A DNA stretch of 52,087 bases. It comes from JBBDYH01 sp040901795 (GTDB taxonomy: Bacteria > Planctomycetota > Planctomycetia > Pirellulales > JALHPA01). Where the stretch lies: positions 1 through 52,087 of the forward strand of contig JBBDYH010000010.1 in assembly GCA_040901795.1 (NCBI GenBank), read 5' to 3'. Below are positions 23,551-32,214 of this stretch, piece by piece. The position numbers and the translations under genes are program-made. Position 1 is the first letter of the stretch. Each line of letters opens with the position of its first letter. Below the pieces are notes generated by a model, which saw only the letters and a program-made list of their open reading frames with translations, searched no databases and was not told the DNA's origin.

Positions 23551-25902
23551 TTACCGCAACAGGGCCAACACGTTTTGCGGGTTCTGGTTGGCGATGGCCA
23601 ACACCGACGTGCCCGATTGGACCAGGATCTGGGCCCGCGTGAGGCGAGCGCTTTCGGCGGCGAAGTCGGCGTCGCGGATCTGGCTTTCGGCGTCGGTCAG
23701 GTTTTCCAACACGTCGTTCAAGGTGAAGATGTTCGTCTCGAGCGTCGTGCGTTGGAAAGCACCCAATCGACCGCGGATGCCGGTGACGGAGGTGATGACC
23801 TCGTCGACGACCTTAGCGGCGCCCTTGGTGTCGGTCTTCAGGTCCTTGGCGCCACCGCTGCGGAGCTCGTAGAGCTTGCCGCTCACGCCGCCGAGCGTCG
23901 CGGTGCTCAGGCCCTGGATGCCGAGGCGGGCTTGCTGGTTGCTGACCACGTCGGGGCCGATCTGGAAGTTCGCCCCGCCGCCGGTGATCGAGAAGTCGAA
24001 GTCGTCGCCGTCCTGCAACTGGTCATTGACTTGGAAGTTGAGATCCAACGTCGAGGTATTGATCGAGGCTCGCAGACCCTTGCCGGTAGCTTGCACGCCG
24101 TTGATCCGCAGCTCCACGTCGGTGCCGGTGGTGCGATCGGTCGAAGTTCCCGCGAAATCGGAGACGGCGAACGTGGCGGAGTTGAGCGGCCTGGCCGACA
24201 CGAACGCATCGCTGCCGTACTCCACCGACTCCAGACGCAATACCGAACCGCTGGTCGCACTGGACGTAACCGACGCCGAGACACCGATGGCATCGGAGAT
24301 CTGGTTGATGGCGCTGGCGATCTTTTCGACGGTCGTGCCGGAGCCAAAGTTCAACGTGTCAAAGCCGTTCTTGCCGCCGATTTGCAGCACCAGGTCGCTG
24401 CTGAGCGTGCCGCCGGAGTAGATCAGCGTGGCCTGCGTCGCCTGCGTGTCGATTTCGACTTGGACGTTGATCGAAGAGGCGGTGCCAAAGTTGGCCTGCT
24501 CAATCTTCAGGTCGGAAAGCGAGGCTGCACCAGTTGAACCACCTGACGTCGCGCCGAGAAATGTTCCGGAAAGGATTCCGTAACCGTTGCTGTTAGTAGA
24601 GGCGCTGAACACGCCATTGGTGTTGACCGCCGTGATCAACTCCGCGACCGTGGCCAAAGCGCTGCGCGAGATCGTCAACGTGTTTGTGCCCGTATTGTAC
24701 GCCGCGGTCGCGGCTATATCCGTGGTGACAACATCGACGGTCGCACCGTTGTAGGCTGTTCCCCCTACCGTTGCGGAAAGGATAATGTTGTTGCCGTTCA
24801 AGCCGCCAGTGGTCGCCGAGTTAAAGGCCACGGCCGAAATTATACCGGCGCCGTTCCCGGACACGCTCGCTTGAAATACACCATGGGCGGTGATTGCGGA
24901 TGCAATTTCGCTGGCTGTGGCATTCGCGCTGCGAATGATGGTCAACGTGGTATTTGCAGTATTGTACGCGACGTTGTTCGAGGCACCGACAGTCACGTTG
25001 ACGTTCGCGTTGAATCGCGTACCTCCCGCCGTCGATGACAAGTGAATCTGATGAGCGAAGTTGCCACCGCTGGTAGTGCTGGTAAATGTTTCTCCTGCCG
25101 AAACCGTGGTCGAGAAGACAGCACCCGCAGCGTTCACCGAAGCCTTGAATTCGATGCCGCCGCTCGCGTTGACAGCGGAAGCGATGTCCAGCGCAGTTGC
25201 AGTCGCGGACGCCTTAATGGTGAGTGTATTGTTTGCGAAAGAAGCCACAGTGGCGACATTGGTCGCCTGGAATATAACGTTGACATTGTTGAGCCCCGGG
25301 CCGGCGCTGCTAGCGCTGAATTGGACAATGCCCGGCCCTAATGCGTTGACGGTAGCGCCCGCGAATGCATCGGCTGCTCCGCCTGTGAATACGCCCGTTG
25401 AAGCCACGTCTACCGCCGTCCCCACCGTGCCGCTCGCACGCAACAGCGCGTTATCGGGGTTCGTCGTCAAGAAGTCCAAGCTGCCGTCGAGCAATCGACG
25501 GCCCTGGAACGACGTGGTTTGGGCGATGCGGTCGATGGCTTCGAGCGAGCTGTCAACCTGGAGCTGGTTGGCCTGAATCTGCTCGTCGCTCAAGGCGCCC
25601 GTGTTGGCCGCCTCGGAGACCAGCCCGCGGATATCGTTCAACAGAGCGCTCACCTGGCCCAGGGCGCTATCGGCCGTGGCGATGATCTGATTGGCACGCT
25701 CGCTGTTCGTGATCGCTCGCTGCGTGGCCACGATGTCGGACCGCAGGATTTCGCTGGCGATCAAACCGGCCGGGTCGTCCTTACCGACGTTGATCCGCAA
25801 GCCCGTGCTCAATCGCGTGAGCGAGGTTTGCAACTGCGTGTTCGAGCGGGCCAACTGCTTCTGCGCGACCAGTGAACTGACGTTCGTGTTGATACGGGTC
25901 AT
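23551..25902 (-). CDS. fliC: Flagellin, enlarged
   Basis: A 783-aa filament subunit. Residues 1-145 are the conserved N-terminal D0/D1 region (MTRINTNVSSLVAQKQLARS, LSTGLRINVGKDDPAGL, LQVDSSLEAIDRIAQTTSF), and 690-783 the C-terminal counterpart (ENLTDAESQIRDADFAAES, ILVQSGTSVLAIANQNPQNV, ending LLR). The central part is long and beta-rich: three tandem modules at about 191-280, 281-368 and 369-456 share a pattern with FliD and FlgL, and a fourth region (460-645) is different. Mature filaments would carry large outer domains. AAGGG lies about ten bases before the ATG. A terminator follows, and a sigma-28-like promoter lies about 210 bp upstream. Neighbours fliS, fliD, csrA and fliW all act on flagellin. 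Confidence 0.95.
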   Translation of the reverse strand: MTRINTNVSSLVAQKQLARSNTQLQTSLTRLSTGLRINVGKDDPAGLIASEILRSDIVATQRAITNSERANQIIATADSALGQVSALLNDIRGLVSEAANTGALSDEQIQANQLQVDSSLEAIDRIAQTTSFQGRRLLDGSLDFLTTNPDNALLRASGTVGTAVDVASTGVFTGGAADAFAGATVNALGPGIVQFSASSAGPGLNNVNVIFQATNVATVASFANNTLTIKASATATALDIASAVNASGGIEFKASVNAAGAVFSTTVSAGETFTSTTSGGNFAHQIHLSSTAGGTRFNANVNVTVGASNNVAYNTANTTLTIIRSANATASEIASAITAHGVFQASVSGNGAGIISAVAFNSATTGGLNGNNIILSATVGGTAYNGATVDVVTTDIAATAAYNTGTNTLTISRSALATVAELITAVNTNGVFSASTNSNGYGILSGTFLGATSGGSTGAASLSDLKIEQANFGTASSINVQVEIDTQATQATLIYSGGTLSSDLVLQIGGKNGFDTLNFGSGTTVEKIASAINQISDAIGVSASVTSSATSGSVLRLESVEYGSDAFVSARPLNSATFAVSDFAGTSTDRTTGTDVELRINGVQATGKGLRASINTSTLDLNFQVNDQLQDGDDFDFSITGGGANFQIGPDVVSNQQARLGIQGLSTATLGGVSGKLYELRSGGAKDLKTDTKGAAKVVDEVITSVTGIRGRLGAFQRTTLETNIFTLNDVLENLTDAESQIRDADFAAESARLTRAQILVQSGTSVLAIANQNPQNVLALLR

Positions 25903-25942
25903 TGCCGGATACCCTTGCTAGGTACGGGAACTTTGTTCGATC

Positions 25943-26085
25943 TCGGTAGCTGAACTCGCCAGAGTTCAGGACTACCGCTTTACTTCTCGTAGCTGAACTC
26001 GCCAGAGCTCAGGATTCCCGAAGTCTGGGGACTTCGGCTACCGCTTGTCTGGCCACTTCGGCTACCGCTTCGTGCCGGGCGCAGT
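25943..26085. repeat. Short hairpin repeats in the flagellin leader
   Basis: CTGAACTCGCCAGAGTTCAG (a perfect 8-bp stem) is followed by a second copy CTGAACTCGCCAGAGCTCAG and by CCGAAGTCTGGGGACTTCGG-type stems, each flanked by GGCTACCGCT or GGTAGCTG. If transcription begins near 26105 on the minus strand, these lie in the flagellin 5' leader. Confidence 0.75.
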
Positions 26086-26112
26086 TCGTTAAGACCTGTG
26101 CCTCAGCATCGT

Positions 26113-26140
26113 TCATCGGCCTGCTGGAGTGCGAGCTTTA
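26113..26140 (-). promoter_or_regulatory. Candidate sigma-28 promoter for flagellin
   Basis: On the minus strand TAAA (26140-26137) and GCCGATGA (26120-26113) are 16 bp apart. The sigma-28 consensus is TAAA - 15 bp - GCCGATAA, so it differs by one base in the -10 and by one base in spacing. It lies about 210 bp upstream of the flagellin ATG, giving a leader of about 200 nt. Confidence 0.5.
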
Positions 26141-26203
26141 GGTAATCTGGGAAACAAGCCCGCACTGCTCGCGCTTATTCCTAGCAGTCTCATTCGTCAC
26201 GTC

Positions 26204-26290
26204 GAGCCGCTTAGGCAAAGAAAAACGTCCGTCGATGGAATGGCAGGCGCTGAGACTGGGCGGAAGAACCGTTACAGGCCGCAAACTTTG
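26204..26290. repeat. 87-bp imperfect direct repeat, left flank of the RTX gene
   Basis: It matches 28891-28977 at about 64 of 87 positions without gaps. Conserved blocks are GAGCCGCTTAGGC, AGAAAAAC and CGATGG on the left and CGGAA.AACCG and AGGCCGCAAA on the right; a central 20 bp is nearly unrelated. The rest of the region up to 26517 holds a TTGACA (26331) without a convincing -10, and nothing else recognised. Confidence 0.65.
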
Positions 26291-26517
26291 CAGAAACGAG
26301 CCTTGTGGGCGCATTGCGGCAATCCGCAAATTGACAAAATGCTTGCATACCTTGTTGCTAGCTGCTATCACGTCTGCAACGCGAAGGAAGCGTTTGTTGG
26401 GAGACGACGACGGCACGTGCTTGGCACCCTGGCATGCCGCCTTCGACTTCACGTTCTCTTCCTAACGCAGGGCTGCGTTTCTTGAAGCTTTCCGCGATTT
26501 ACTTGAAAGGATGCGCA

Positions 26518-28848
26518 ATGGCTTTGTCGTTTCATTCGATTCGAAAGCTTGTTCCCTTGTTCGGGGTCGGCACGAGGTTACGAACTCGCCGAAGAAGGAA
26601 GCCCTTCGGAATTGAATTTCTAGAATGCCGACGATTGCTTGCCTCAAGTGCCTCCTTTAACAGCGTTACGGGCGCATTCGTTGTCGCTGGCGATTCCAAC
26701 AACAATAATCTTCTATTCGGCTATTCAGGTGCTTACGTAGCGGTTACCGATTGGGGAAATCTTCTCTCGTTCGGTAACGTGCTTCCGAGCGATGTGAAAT
26801 CCATTACCGTCACAGGCGCTGCAGGCGACGACACAATAAATCTTGGGCAAGTCGATTCAGCGCACTATACGCAACTCTATCAGCGCCCCCTCGTTGACGC
26901 AGGCGATGGCATCGACACCGTGTACGGCAGCGCGCTGGCGGACAATCTGTATGGTGGTCTAGGAGACGATTGGCTTTTTGGGCTCCAGAGCGGGGACTAC
27001 ATAAACGGCCAAGATGGCAATGACAATCTGCACGGCGAGTACGGCAGCAATAACGCTGCCAATAGTGGTGCCGACGGACTATATGGCGAAGGCGGTAACG
27101 ACACGCTTGTCGGCGATCAAGGAGATGACGATCTTTTCGGCGGTCCAGGGACCGACATATTGCGAGGGGATGACGGAGCCGACGACTTGGATGGCGGCGC
27201 CGACAACGACTCTTTGACCGGCAGCAAAGGCAACGACACGCTCCTCGGTTCGACCGGAGATGACACTTTCGTCTTTGCGGGCGGCGTTAACCTCGATAGC
27301 GACACAATTACCGAGGCAGCGAGCGCAGGGTACGACGTCGTTGACTTGAGCGGCGTTGTTGGCGGGATGCAGCTCGACATCGCTAGCACGAGCGCGCAGC
27401 AGGTTCATCGCAGCAACACGTCAGGAAATACGCTGTTGTCGTTGACCATTCAGAACGCCACATCGCTTGATCGAGTGATCGGAGGAACAGGCGACGACAT
27501 TCTGACAGGCAATGCGAATGCAAATCGGTTAGACGGCGGCGGGGGCGCCGATGAACTCGCCGGCGGGGATGGCAACGACGAGCTGAATGGCGATGGTGGA
27601 AATGACGACTTAGATGGTGGTGCAGGCAACGACAATCTGGCGGGAGGAACGGGCGACGACACGCTACTTGGTTCTACAGGGGACGACTCATTCGTATTCG
27701 CCAGCGGCGTCGACCTGGGTAGCGACACAATTACCGAGGTCGCGAGCGAAGGGTACGACCTCGTTGACTTGAGCGGCGTCGTTGGCGGAATGCAGCTCGA
27801 TATAAGTACCACGAGCACTCAGCAAGTTCATCGCGCCGTCGCGACTGGAAACACGCAACTCGTGCTGACAATGTCGAGCCCAATTTCACTTGATCGAATC
27901 ACTGGTGGGGCAGGCGACGATCTTCTGACAGGCAACGCCAATGCGAACGAGTTAGAAGGCCGAGGCGGCAACGATACGCTAAATGGCTTAGATGGCGATG
28001 ACTCATTCGTGTTCTCCGGAGGAATAGACCTCGGAAGCGACACAATTACCCAGGTTGCTAACCAAGGTTACGAGAGCCTTGACTTCAGTGGTGCAGTGGG
28101 TGGCATCCAAGTCAATATTGGTACTAGTTCTCAGCAGACAGTACATCGGACTACAGACCCGGGCACTACGCGCTTAGTCTTAACCATTCAGGACACAGCA
28201 GCTTTTGATCGCGTTATTGGCGGCCCCGGAGATGACATTATCCGGGACAATGCCATAGCGAACAGGTTGGATGGGGGTCCGGGCAATGACGAAATCTACA
28301 ATGTGTACACAACGCCAGGTGATTACCTCTACGGCGACGGCGGAAATGATACGCTAGACGCCTCGGCTGGTACTGGAGCGCATATGGATGGCGGGGAGGG
28401 AGACGATGAACTGCTCGGCGCCGATCTCAATTATGATTGGTTGACCGGTGGTCCAGGTAATGACACGTTAGTTGGTGGAACTGGAGGGGATGCGTACTAT
28501 TTCACTGGCAACACATCCCTTGGCAGCGATACCGTAATTCAAGGTGGCGGTGGTGCTGCTGTGGGCCTAATCGACTTTAGCGGCTTGGGTGAGGGCGTCA
28601 GCTTTGATTTGACTACCAGCACACAAACCGTCAACTCATTGTTAACGTTAACGGTGCAAGGAAATATTTATCAATTAGTTGGTTCCGGGTTCGCAGACGT
28701 GTTGTACGGTAATGGAAATAACAACTCCATCGCCGGCGGCGATGGAGACGACACGATCGCAGGGCGCGGCGGCGCGGATAGTCTCTATGGCGAGGGAGGA
28801 ACGGATACGTTCGACAATGATCCCAATGATGTAGCAGTTGTTCAATAG
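26518..28848 (+). CDS. Exported RTX-type calcium-binding repeat protein
   Basis: A 776-aa protein. The ATG at 26518 is preceded by GAAAGGA. The N-terminus carries a basic stretch (RLRTRRRRKPFGIEFLECRR) and then LLASSAS, matching the planctomycete-specific export region (LExRxLLS). The body has many GGxGxDxLxG nonapeptides, the calcium-binding beta-roll of RTX proteins, interleaved with three longer units that begin GDDTFVFAGGVNLDSDTIT, GDDSFVFASGVDLGSDTIT and GDDSFVFSGGIDLGSDTIT, plus a fourth divergent one near 28488. No catalytic domain is seen, so an adhesin or surface-layer role is likely (inference). Codon use is richer in A and T than that of the flagellar genes, and it stands on the opposite strand between csrA and flagellin, flanked by imperfect direct repeats, which suggests insertion. 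Confidence 0.85.
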   Translation: MALSFHSIRKLVPLFGVGTRLRTRRRRKPFGIEFLECRRLLASSASFNSVTGAFVVAGDSNNNNLLFGYSGAYVAVTDWGNLLSFGNVLPSDVKSITVTGAAGDDTINLGQVDSAHYTQLYQRPLVDAGDGIDTVYGSALADNLYGGLGDDWLFGLQSGDYINGQDGNDNLHGEYGSNNAANSGADGLYGEGGNDTLVGDQGDDDLFGGPGTDILRGDDGADDLDGGADNDSLTGSKGNDTLLGSTGDDTFVFAGGVNLDSDTITEAASAGYDVVDLSGVVGGMQLDIASTSAQQVHRSNTSGNTLLSLTIQNATSLDRVIGGTGDDILTGNANANRLDGGGGADELAGGDGNDELNGDGGNDDLDGGAGNDNLAGGTGDDTLLGSTGDDSFVFASGVDLGSDTITEVASEGYDLVDLSGVVGGMQLDISTTSTQQVHRAVATGNTQLVLTMSSPISLDRITGGAGDDLLTGNANANELEGRGGNDTLNGLDGDDSFVFSGGIDLGSDTITQVANQGYESLDFSGAVGGIQVNIGTSSQQTVHRTTDPGTTRLVLTIQDTAAFDRVIGGPGDDIIRDNAIANRLDGGPGNDEIYNVYTTPGDYLYGDGGNDTLDASAGTGAHMDGGEGDDELLGADLNYDWLTGGPGNDTLVGGTGGDAYYFTGNTSLGSDTVIQGGGGAAVGLIDFSGLGEGVSFDLTTSTQTVNSLLTLTVQGNIYQLVGSGFADVLYGNGNNNSIAGGDGDDTIAGRGGADSLYGEGGTDTFDNDPNDVAVVQ

Positions 28849-28890
28849 GTACACGTGTGACAAAGGACCAACTCGGCCAATTCTCCCGGC

Positions 28891-28977
28891 GAGCCGCTTA
28901 GGCACAGAAAAACTTCCGCCGATGGGTTGCCCGGTCGTGTCGGAGGTCGGAACAACCGGCAAAGGCCGCAAAGTCGG
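28891..28977. repeat. 87-bp imperfect direct repeat, right flank of the RTX gene
   Basis: The counterpart of 26204-26290 in the same orientation, 43 bp after the RTX stop codon. The two ends are well conserved and the middle is not. Confidence 0.65.
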
Positions 28978-29010
28978 AGTGAGCGAGGGGATTGAATGAG
29001 ACAGAACCGG

Positions 29011-29097
29011 GGGGTGGCACTGACAAGCGCGGCGCTTGTCAGTGGAGAGACCACCATAGAACAACACCGACAAACCGGGTTTGTCAGTGCCACCCAA
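29011..29097. repeat. GGGTGGCACTGACAA hairpin repeat
   Basis: The arms GGGTGGCACTGACAAGCG and TTTGTCAGTGCCACCC pair, with an inner GACAAGCGCGGCGCTTGTC hairpin. It lies 22 bp beyond the csrA 3' end and could act as a transcription stop, but there is no T tract. Confidence 0.75.
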
Positions 29098-29118
29098 GGT
29101 GATGTGCGCTTTACCAGT

Positions 29119-29394
29119 TCACCGCGATCGCGGTTGATCCTGATCCGGCGAGCGGCCGCGACTCGGGCCGGGACCGGGGCCCTTGCCGAGGGCTTGCGTG
29201 TCCTTGGGGTCGAGCCGCGCGGCGCGGAGATTTTCGCGCTGGATCGCCTCGTAGACTTCCTGGCGATGGACGGGAATCTCGGTGGGGGCGTTGATGCCCA
29301 GGCGTACTTTGTCCCCACGGATATCAACAATGGTGACGACGATGTTATCGCCGATCATGATGCTTTCGTCGCGTTGTCTCGACAAAACAAGCAT
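29119..29394 (-). CDS. csrA: Carbon storage regulator CsrA with basic C-terminal tail
   Basis: A 91-aa RNA-binding translational repressor. MLVLSRQRDESIMIGDNIVV...GDKVRLGINAPTEIPVHRQEVY is the complete CsrA core, including the RNA-contacting first strand and the VHRxEVY segment. AAGGAG precedes the ATG by seven bases. After about residue 62 there is a Gly/Pro/Arg-rich tail (GKGPGPGPSRGRSPDQ and on to the end) longer than in E. coli (61 aa) or Bacillus. It is encoded downstream of fliW; in Bacillus, FliW frees flagellin mRNA from CsrA, and the flagellin gene lies 3.2 kb further along here. Confidence 0.95.
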   Translation of the reverse strand: MLVLSRQRDESIMIGDNIVVTIVDIRGDKVRLGINAPTEIPVHRQEVYEAIQRENLRAARLDPKDTQALGKGPGPGPSRGRSPDQDQPRSR

Positions 29395-29465
29395 CGGTGG
29401 CTCCTTGTGGCTGTTAGCGTCCGACTGGGCGGGCGGACGGTTTGCTGACCGGCGAAGTCAGGATT

Positions 29466-29562
29466 GAATGACCAATGACTAATGACCAATGTCCAACGAC
29501 CAATGTCCAAATCGCGCTGCGTCACCAATAAATGGTCATTGGTGCTTGGTCATTGGTCATTT
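29466..29562. repeat. Tandem and inverted GACCAATG tract between fliW and csrA
   Basis: Five to six copies of ATGACCAATG or close variants, followed by inverse copies GGTCATTGGTGCTTGGTCAT. The two halves can form a hairpin. It separates fliW from csrA, which are adjacent in many other genomes. Confidence 0.7.
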
Positions 29563-29565
29563 CCT

Positions 29566-30006
29566 TCACGCGCTTTTCCGCAGCGCCGTCGTTCCGTCCG
29601 TCAACTGGTACTGCACCGGCTGTTCGCCGTTCGCAATTACCTGCCGGCCGAGGCGTCGATCGATGTTGATCACCACCGGCGCCTTCAAATTCAACGTCGC
29701 GCCGTACTGGTTCTTACCGACGATCAACAGCACCTGGGCTTGCTCCAGGTCGTCGAGCGCCAGCGGGCTCATTTCGCTTTTCGCGACGCGCAACTGGTAG
29801 TCCGGCACAAATCGCCGCGGGCTGACGACGGCCAGCGCAATCTCGCCGCGCGAGATGCTCTGCAGCCAACCCAACGCCTCGTTCTCGGCATCGGCCAGGA
29901 GCACCCAGTGGCGGCAATCCTCCAGCCCGAGCACTCCGTTCGGGAACAGCAGTACGTCCTCCGCCTCAATTTCCAGGCGGCCGAAGCGCGTCGTGGTAAC
30001 TCTCAT
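29566..30006 (-). CDS. fliW: Flagellar assembly factor FliW
   Basis: A 146-aa protein that binds flagellin and, when free, CsrA, coupling flagellin translation to its export. The motifs TRFGRLEIEAEDVLLFPNG, GLEDCRHWVLLAD and FVPDYQLRV are those of the family. The start at 30006 (MRVTTTRFG) has GGAGG eight bases upstream, better than the ATG at 30021. It is directly upstream of csrA, the known arrangement. Confidence 0.93.
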   Translation of the reverse strand: MRVTTTRFGRLEIEAEDVLLFPNGVLGLEDCRHWVLLADAENEALGWLQSISRGEIALAVVSPRRFVPDYQLRVAKSEMSPLALDDLEQAQVLLIVGKNQYGATLNLKAPVVINIDRRLGRQVIANGEQPVQYQLTDGTTALRKSA

Positions 30007-30048
30007 CGCATTCGCCTCCATGCAAGGGCTGGTGCGGTCGCGTACCGC

Positions 30049-30111
30049 CCACGTGGGCGAGTCTCTCCGAGACTCGCCTGGAACGCGTCTCGGAGAGACG
30101 CGACCACGTGG
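30049..30111. repeat. Family B CACGTGG hairpin, intergenic copy
   Basis: CCACGTGGGCGAGTCTCTCC and the inverse arm ending GACCACGTGG. It is the intergenic version of the elements translated within the TPR-glycosyltransferase gene. Confidence 0.85.
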
Positions 30112-30274
30112 CTCCCACGTGCTATCACGTGTGCCGCCGCACCCACATACGGTTCATCGGCCGCAATGGCGATTCCGGGAGAGAAAAAGTTTCGGCAATG
30201 TACACAAAATGAGACGACTAGGATAAAAAGGGGATGCCGCAATAGATCGATAATTTGAGTGTCGCAACTGGATT

Positions 30275-30437
30275 GGAACCGCAGAGTCGCGGAGACGCAT
30301 AGAAAACAGGCAATTTGGCCACAGATAAACACGGATGAACACAGATTAAAGTCCTTTCATTCGCTCGATCTGTGTTCATCTGCGTTCATCTGTGGCTATC
30401 AATGTTGCATTGTCTTCTCTGCGTCTCAGCGGTTCAT
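30275..30437. repeat. Nested palindrome overlapping the rfbD stop codon
   Basis: The inner stem of about 28 bp, 30319-30346 against 30368-30395, contains CCACAGAT and GAACACAGAT units. The outer arms are AACCGCAGAGTCGCGGAGAC (about 30278) and TCTGCGTCTCAGCGGTT (about 30418). The outer right arm runs into rfbD and supplies its last Arg codon and its TGA. With the family B copy it fills the 419-bp gap upstream of fliW; no gene is seen. Confidence 0.85.
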
Positions 30438-31295
30438 TCCCCTCATCGCCAAATAGTCCGCCAGGGCGCACTGCCAAGGTGGCATGGGCGGGCCGCCCAG
30501 GGAGTGGTATTTCGTCGTATCCAGGACGCTGTAGGCGGGGCGGGGAGCGCGGGCGCCGTACTGGGCCGTTGAAATCGGCTCGATGGGGGTGGTGATGCCG
30601 GCCAGGCGGAAGATCTCGACGGCAAAATCGTACCAGGTAGTCGAACCGCCGTTTACGACGTGAAACAGACCGTAATGACGGTGCTCGACCAGAAACAGGA
30701 TGCCTTGCGCCACGTTGCGGACGTAGGTGGGTGTGCAACGCTGGTCGTTCACTACGCGCAGAACGTCGCGCTCGCGGCCCAGGCGCAACATCGTATCCAC
30801 AAAGTTGGATTGCGTGGGCTTGGCGCGGGGTCCATAAAGGCCGCAAGTTCTTACGATCACGTGCCTTTCCCAAGTTGCCGCGGCTTGCTCGCCGGCGAGC
30901 TTACTACGTGCATATACACCTTGTGGTCCCGGCGGGTCTAGCTCGCGATATGGGCTGCGGCGCTGTCGATCTGCACCAAAGACGTAATCCGTACTGACTT
31001 GCACGAGTGGGCAACTCAACTCACCGCAGATGGTTGCCAAACGCTCCACGGCCTGGGCATTGATCCGCAGGCATTCCCGCTCTTCCTGCTCGGCGCGATC
31101 GACTTGCGTGTACCCGGCGGCATTGATCACCGCGGCCGGCGCCAAGTGTAACAAAACGGAGCGCGTTACCGACAAGTCGCCCAAATCGCAATCGCGCCGG
31201 GTGAGGGGAATCGCCGCGGCGCCGAGCTGCCGCACCAGCTCGCCGCCGAGTTGGCCTTCGCTGCCAAGAACGGCGATGGTACGCTGAATCGCCAT
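30426..31295 (-). CDS. rfbD: dTDP-4-dehydrorhamnose reductase
   Basis: A 289-aa short-chain dehydrogenase-type enzyme that makes dTDP-L-rhamnose. The nucleotide-binding GSEGQLG is at residues 11-17, the catalytic Tyr and Lys are Y128 and K132 (VYARSKLAG), and STDYVFGAD, VRTCGLYGPR and NDQRCTPTY are family motifs. The other rhamnose genes (rfbA, B, C) are not in the window. It opens the sugar-modification island that separates the two flagellar blocks. Confidence 0.93.
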   Translation of the reverse strand: MAIQRTIAVLGSEGQLGGELVRQLGAAAIPLTRRDCDLGDLSVTRSVLLHLAPAAVINAAGYTQVDRAEQEERECLRINAQAVERLATICGELSCPLVQVSTDYVFGADRQRRSPYRELDPPGPQGVYARSKLAGEQAAATWERHVIVRTCGLYGPRAKPTQSNFVDTMLRLGRERDVLRVVNDQRCTPTYVRNVAQGILFLVEHRHYGLFHVVNGGSTTWYDFAVEIFRLAGITTPIEPISTAQYGARAPRPAYSVLDTTKYHSLGGPPMPPWQCALADYLAMRGMNR

Positions 31296-31422
31296 GTGAT
31301 TCGCGGTCCGCGTAATTTGGGTGAAGTTTTCCGATTATGCCGACGATAAGACGTGTGAACTTTCGGCAGTCTGAGGACTCGTCTCGCGCTTTCTTTTTCC
31401 ACCCGACACGGAACACAGAGAT

Positions 31423-32103
31423 ATGGCAAGCGTTGCAGCGGACGAATTTCTGACCAACCTGTCGGCCGACGAGCGCGAACTGGTCGACCAGTTTCTTACG
31501 CTTTACTACAACGCCCGTTATAGCAATTTGACGTGGGGCAACACCATGTGGCGTGGCGTGAAGACGCTCCGCTGTCCCCTCGATCTGTGGCTGTATCAAG
31601 AGATCATCTTTGAGACGCGGCCGGAATTGATCATCGAAGCCGGTACCGCCAACGGCGGCGGGGCGCTCTATCTAGCGTCGCTGTGCGAGATGCTTCAGTG
31701 GGGCCAGGTCGTGTCGATCGACCTCCAGCATCCGCCGACGCTGCCGAAGCATCCACGACTCACCTATCTCAAAGGTTCATCGGTGGCCAAAGAAGTCCTC
31801 ACCAACGTAATGGCCTGCGCTAACGACGTGCAGCAGACGATGGTCATCCTGGACTCAGATCACACCAAGGCGCACGTCTTGGCCGAATTGAGGGCCTACG
31901 CTCCTCTGGTCCGCAAAGGCGGGTACCTGATTGTTGAGGATACGATCGTCAACGGCCATCCGGTGCGGTCCGATTTTGGAGCCGGACCGATGGAAGCCAT
32001 CGAGGAATTCCTCGCGGAAACGTCAGACTGGGTGATCGACCGCACGAAGGAGAAATTCCTCCTCTCGTTCAATCGAAACGGATACCTGAAACGCGTGCGC
32101 TAG
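31423..32103 (+). CDS. CmcI-family methyltransferase/hydroxylase-like protein
   Basis: A 226-aa protein with a Rossmann-like SAM-binding core: ELIIEAGTANGGGALYLASL then VVSIDLQ, ILDSDHTKAHV and YLIVEDTIVNGHPV. These match the cephalosporin hydroxylase (CmcI) family, which includes rhamnosyl O-methyltransferases. Being next to rfbD, a role in methylating rhamnose residues is plausible (inference). The C-terminal RTKEKFLLSFNRNGYL is typical of the family. Confidence 0.85.
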   Translation: MASVAADEFLTNLSADERELVDQFLTLYYNARYSNLTWGNTMWRGVKTLRCPLDLWLYQEIIFETRPELIIEAGTANGGGALYLASLCEMLQWGQVVSIDLQHPPTLPKHPRLTYLKGSSVAKEVLTNVMACANDVQQTMVILDSDHTKAHVLAELRAYAPLVRKGGYLIVEDTIVNGHPVRSDFGAGPMEAIEEFLAETSDWVIDRTKEKFLLSFNRNGYLKRVR

Positions 32104-32214
32104 AGAATTGCAGCAACCGGGCTGCGATGAATAACGGCAACGCGCGTCAAACCCCGGCCTTCCGGCCGGGGCTGCTCACCACTCACCACTCACCACTCAC
32201 CGACCACTCCTCCC

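Noticed and set aside
26204..26290. Cyclic-di-GMP (GEMM) riboswitch
   Set aside because: The repeat has a GGCAAAG-like and a CCGCAAA-like block, but the GAAA tetraloop, its receptor and the correct spacing are absent, and the two copies show no clear base-pair covariation.
26331..26360. Sigma-70 promoter for the RTX gene at TTGACA 26331
   Set aside because: No acceptable -10 sequence lies 16-18 bp downstream.
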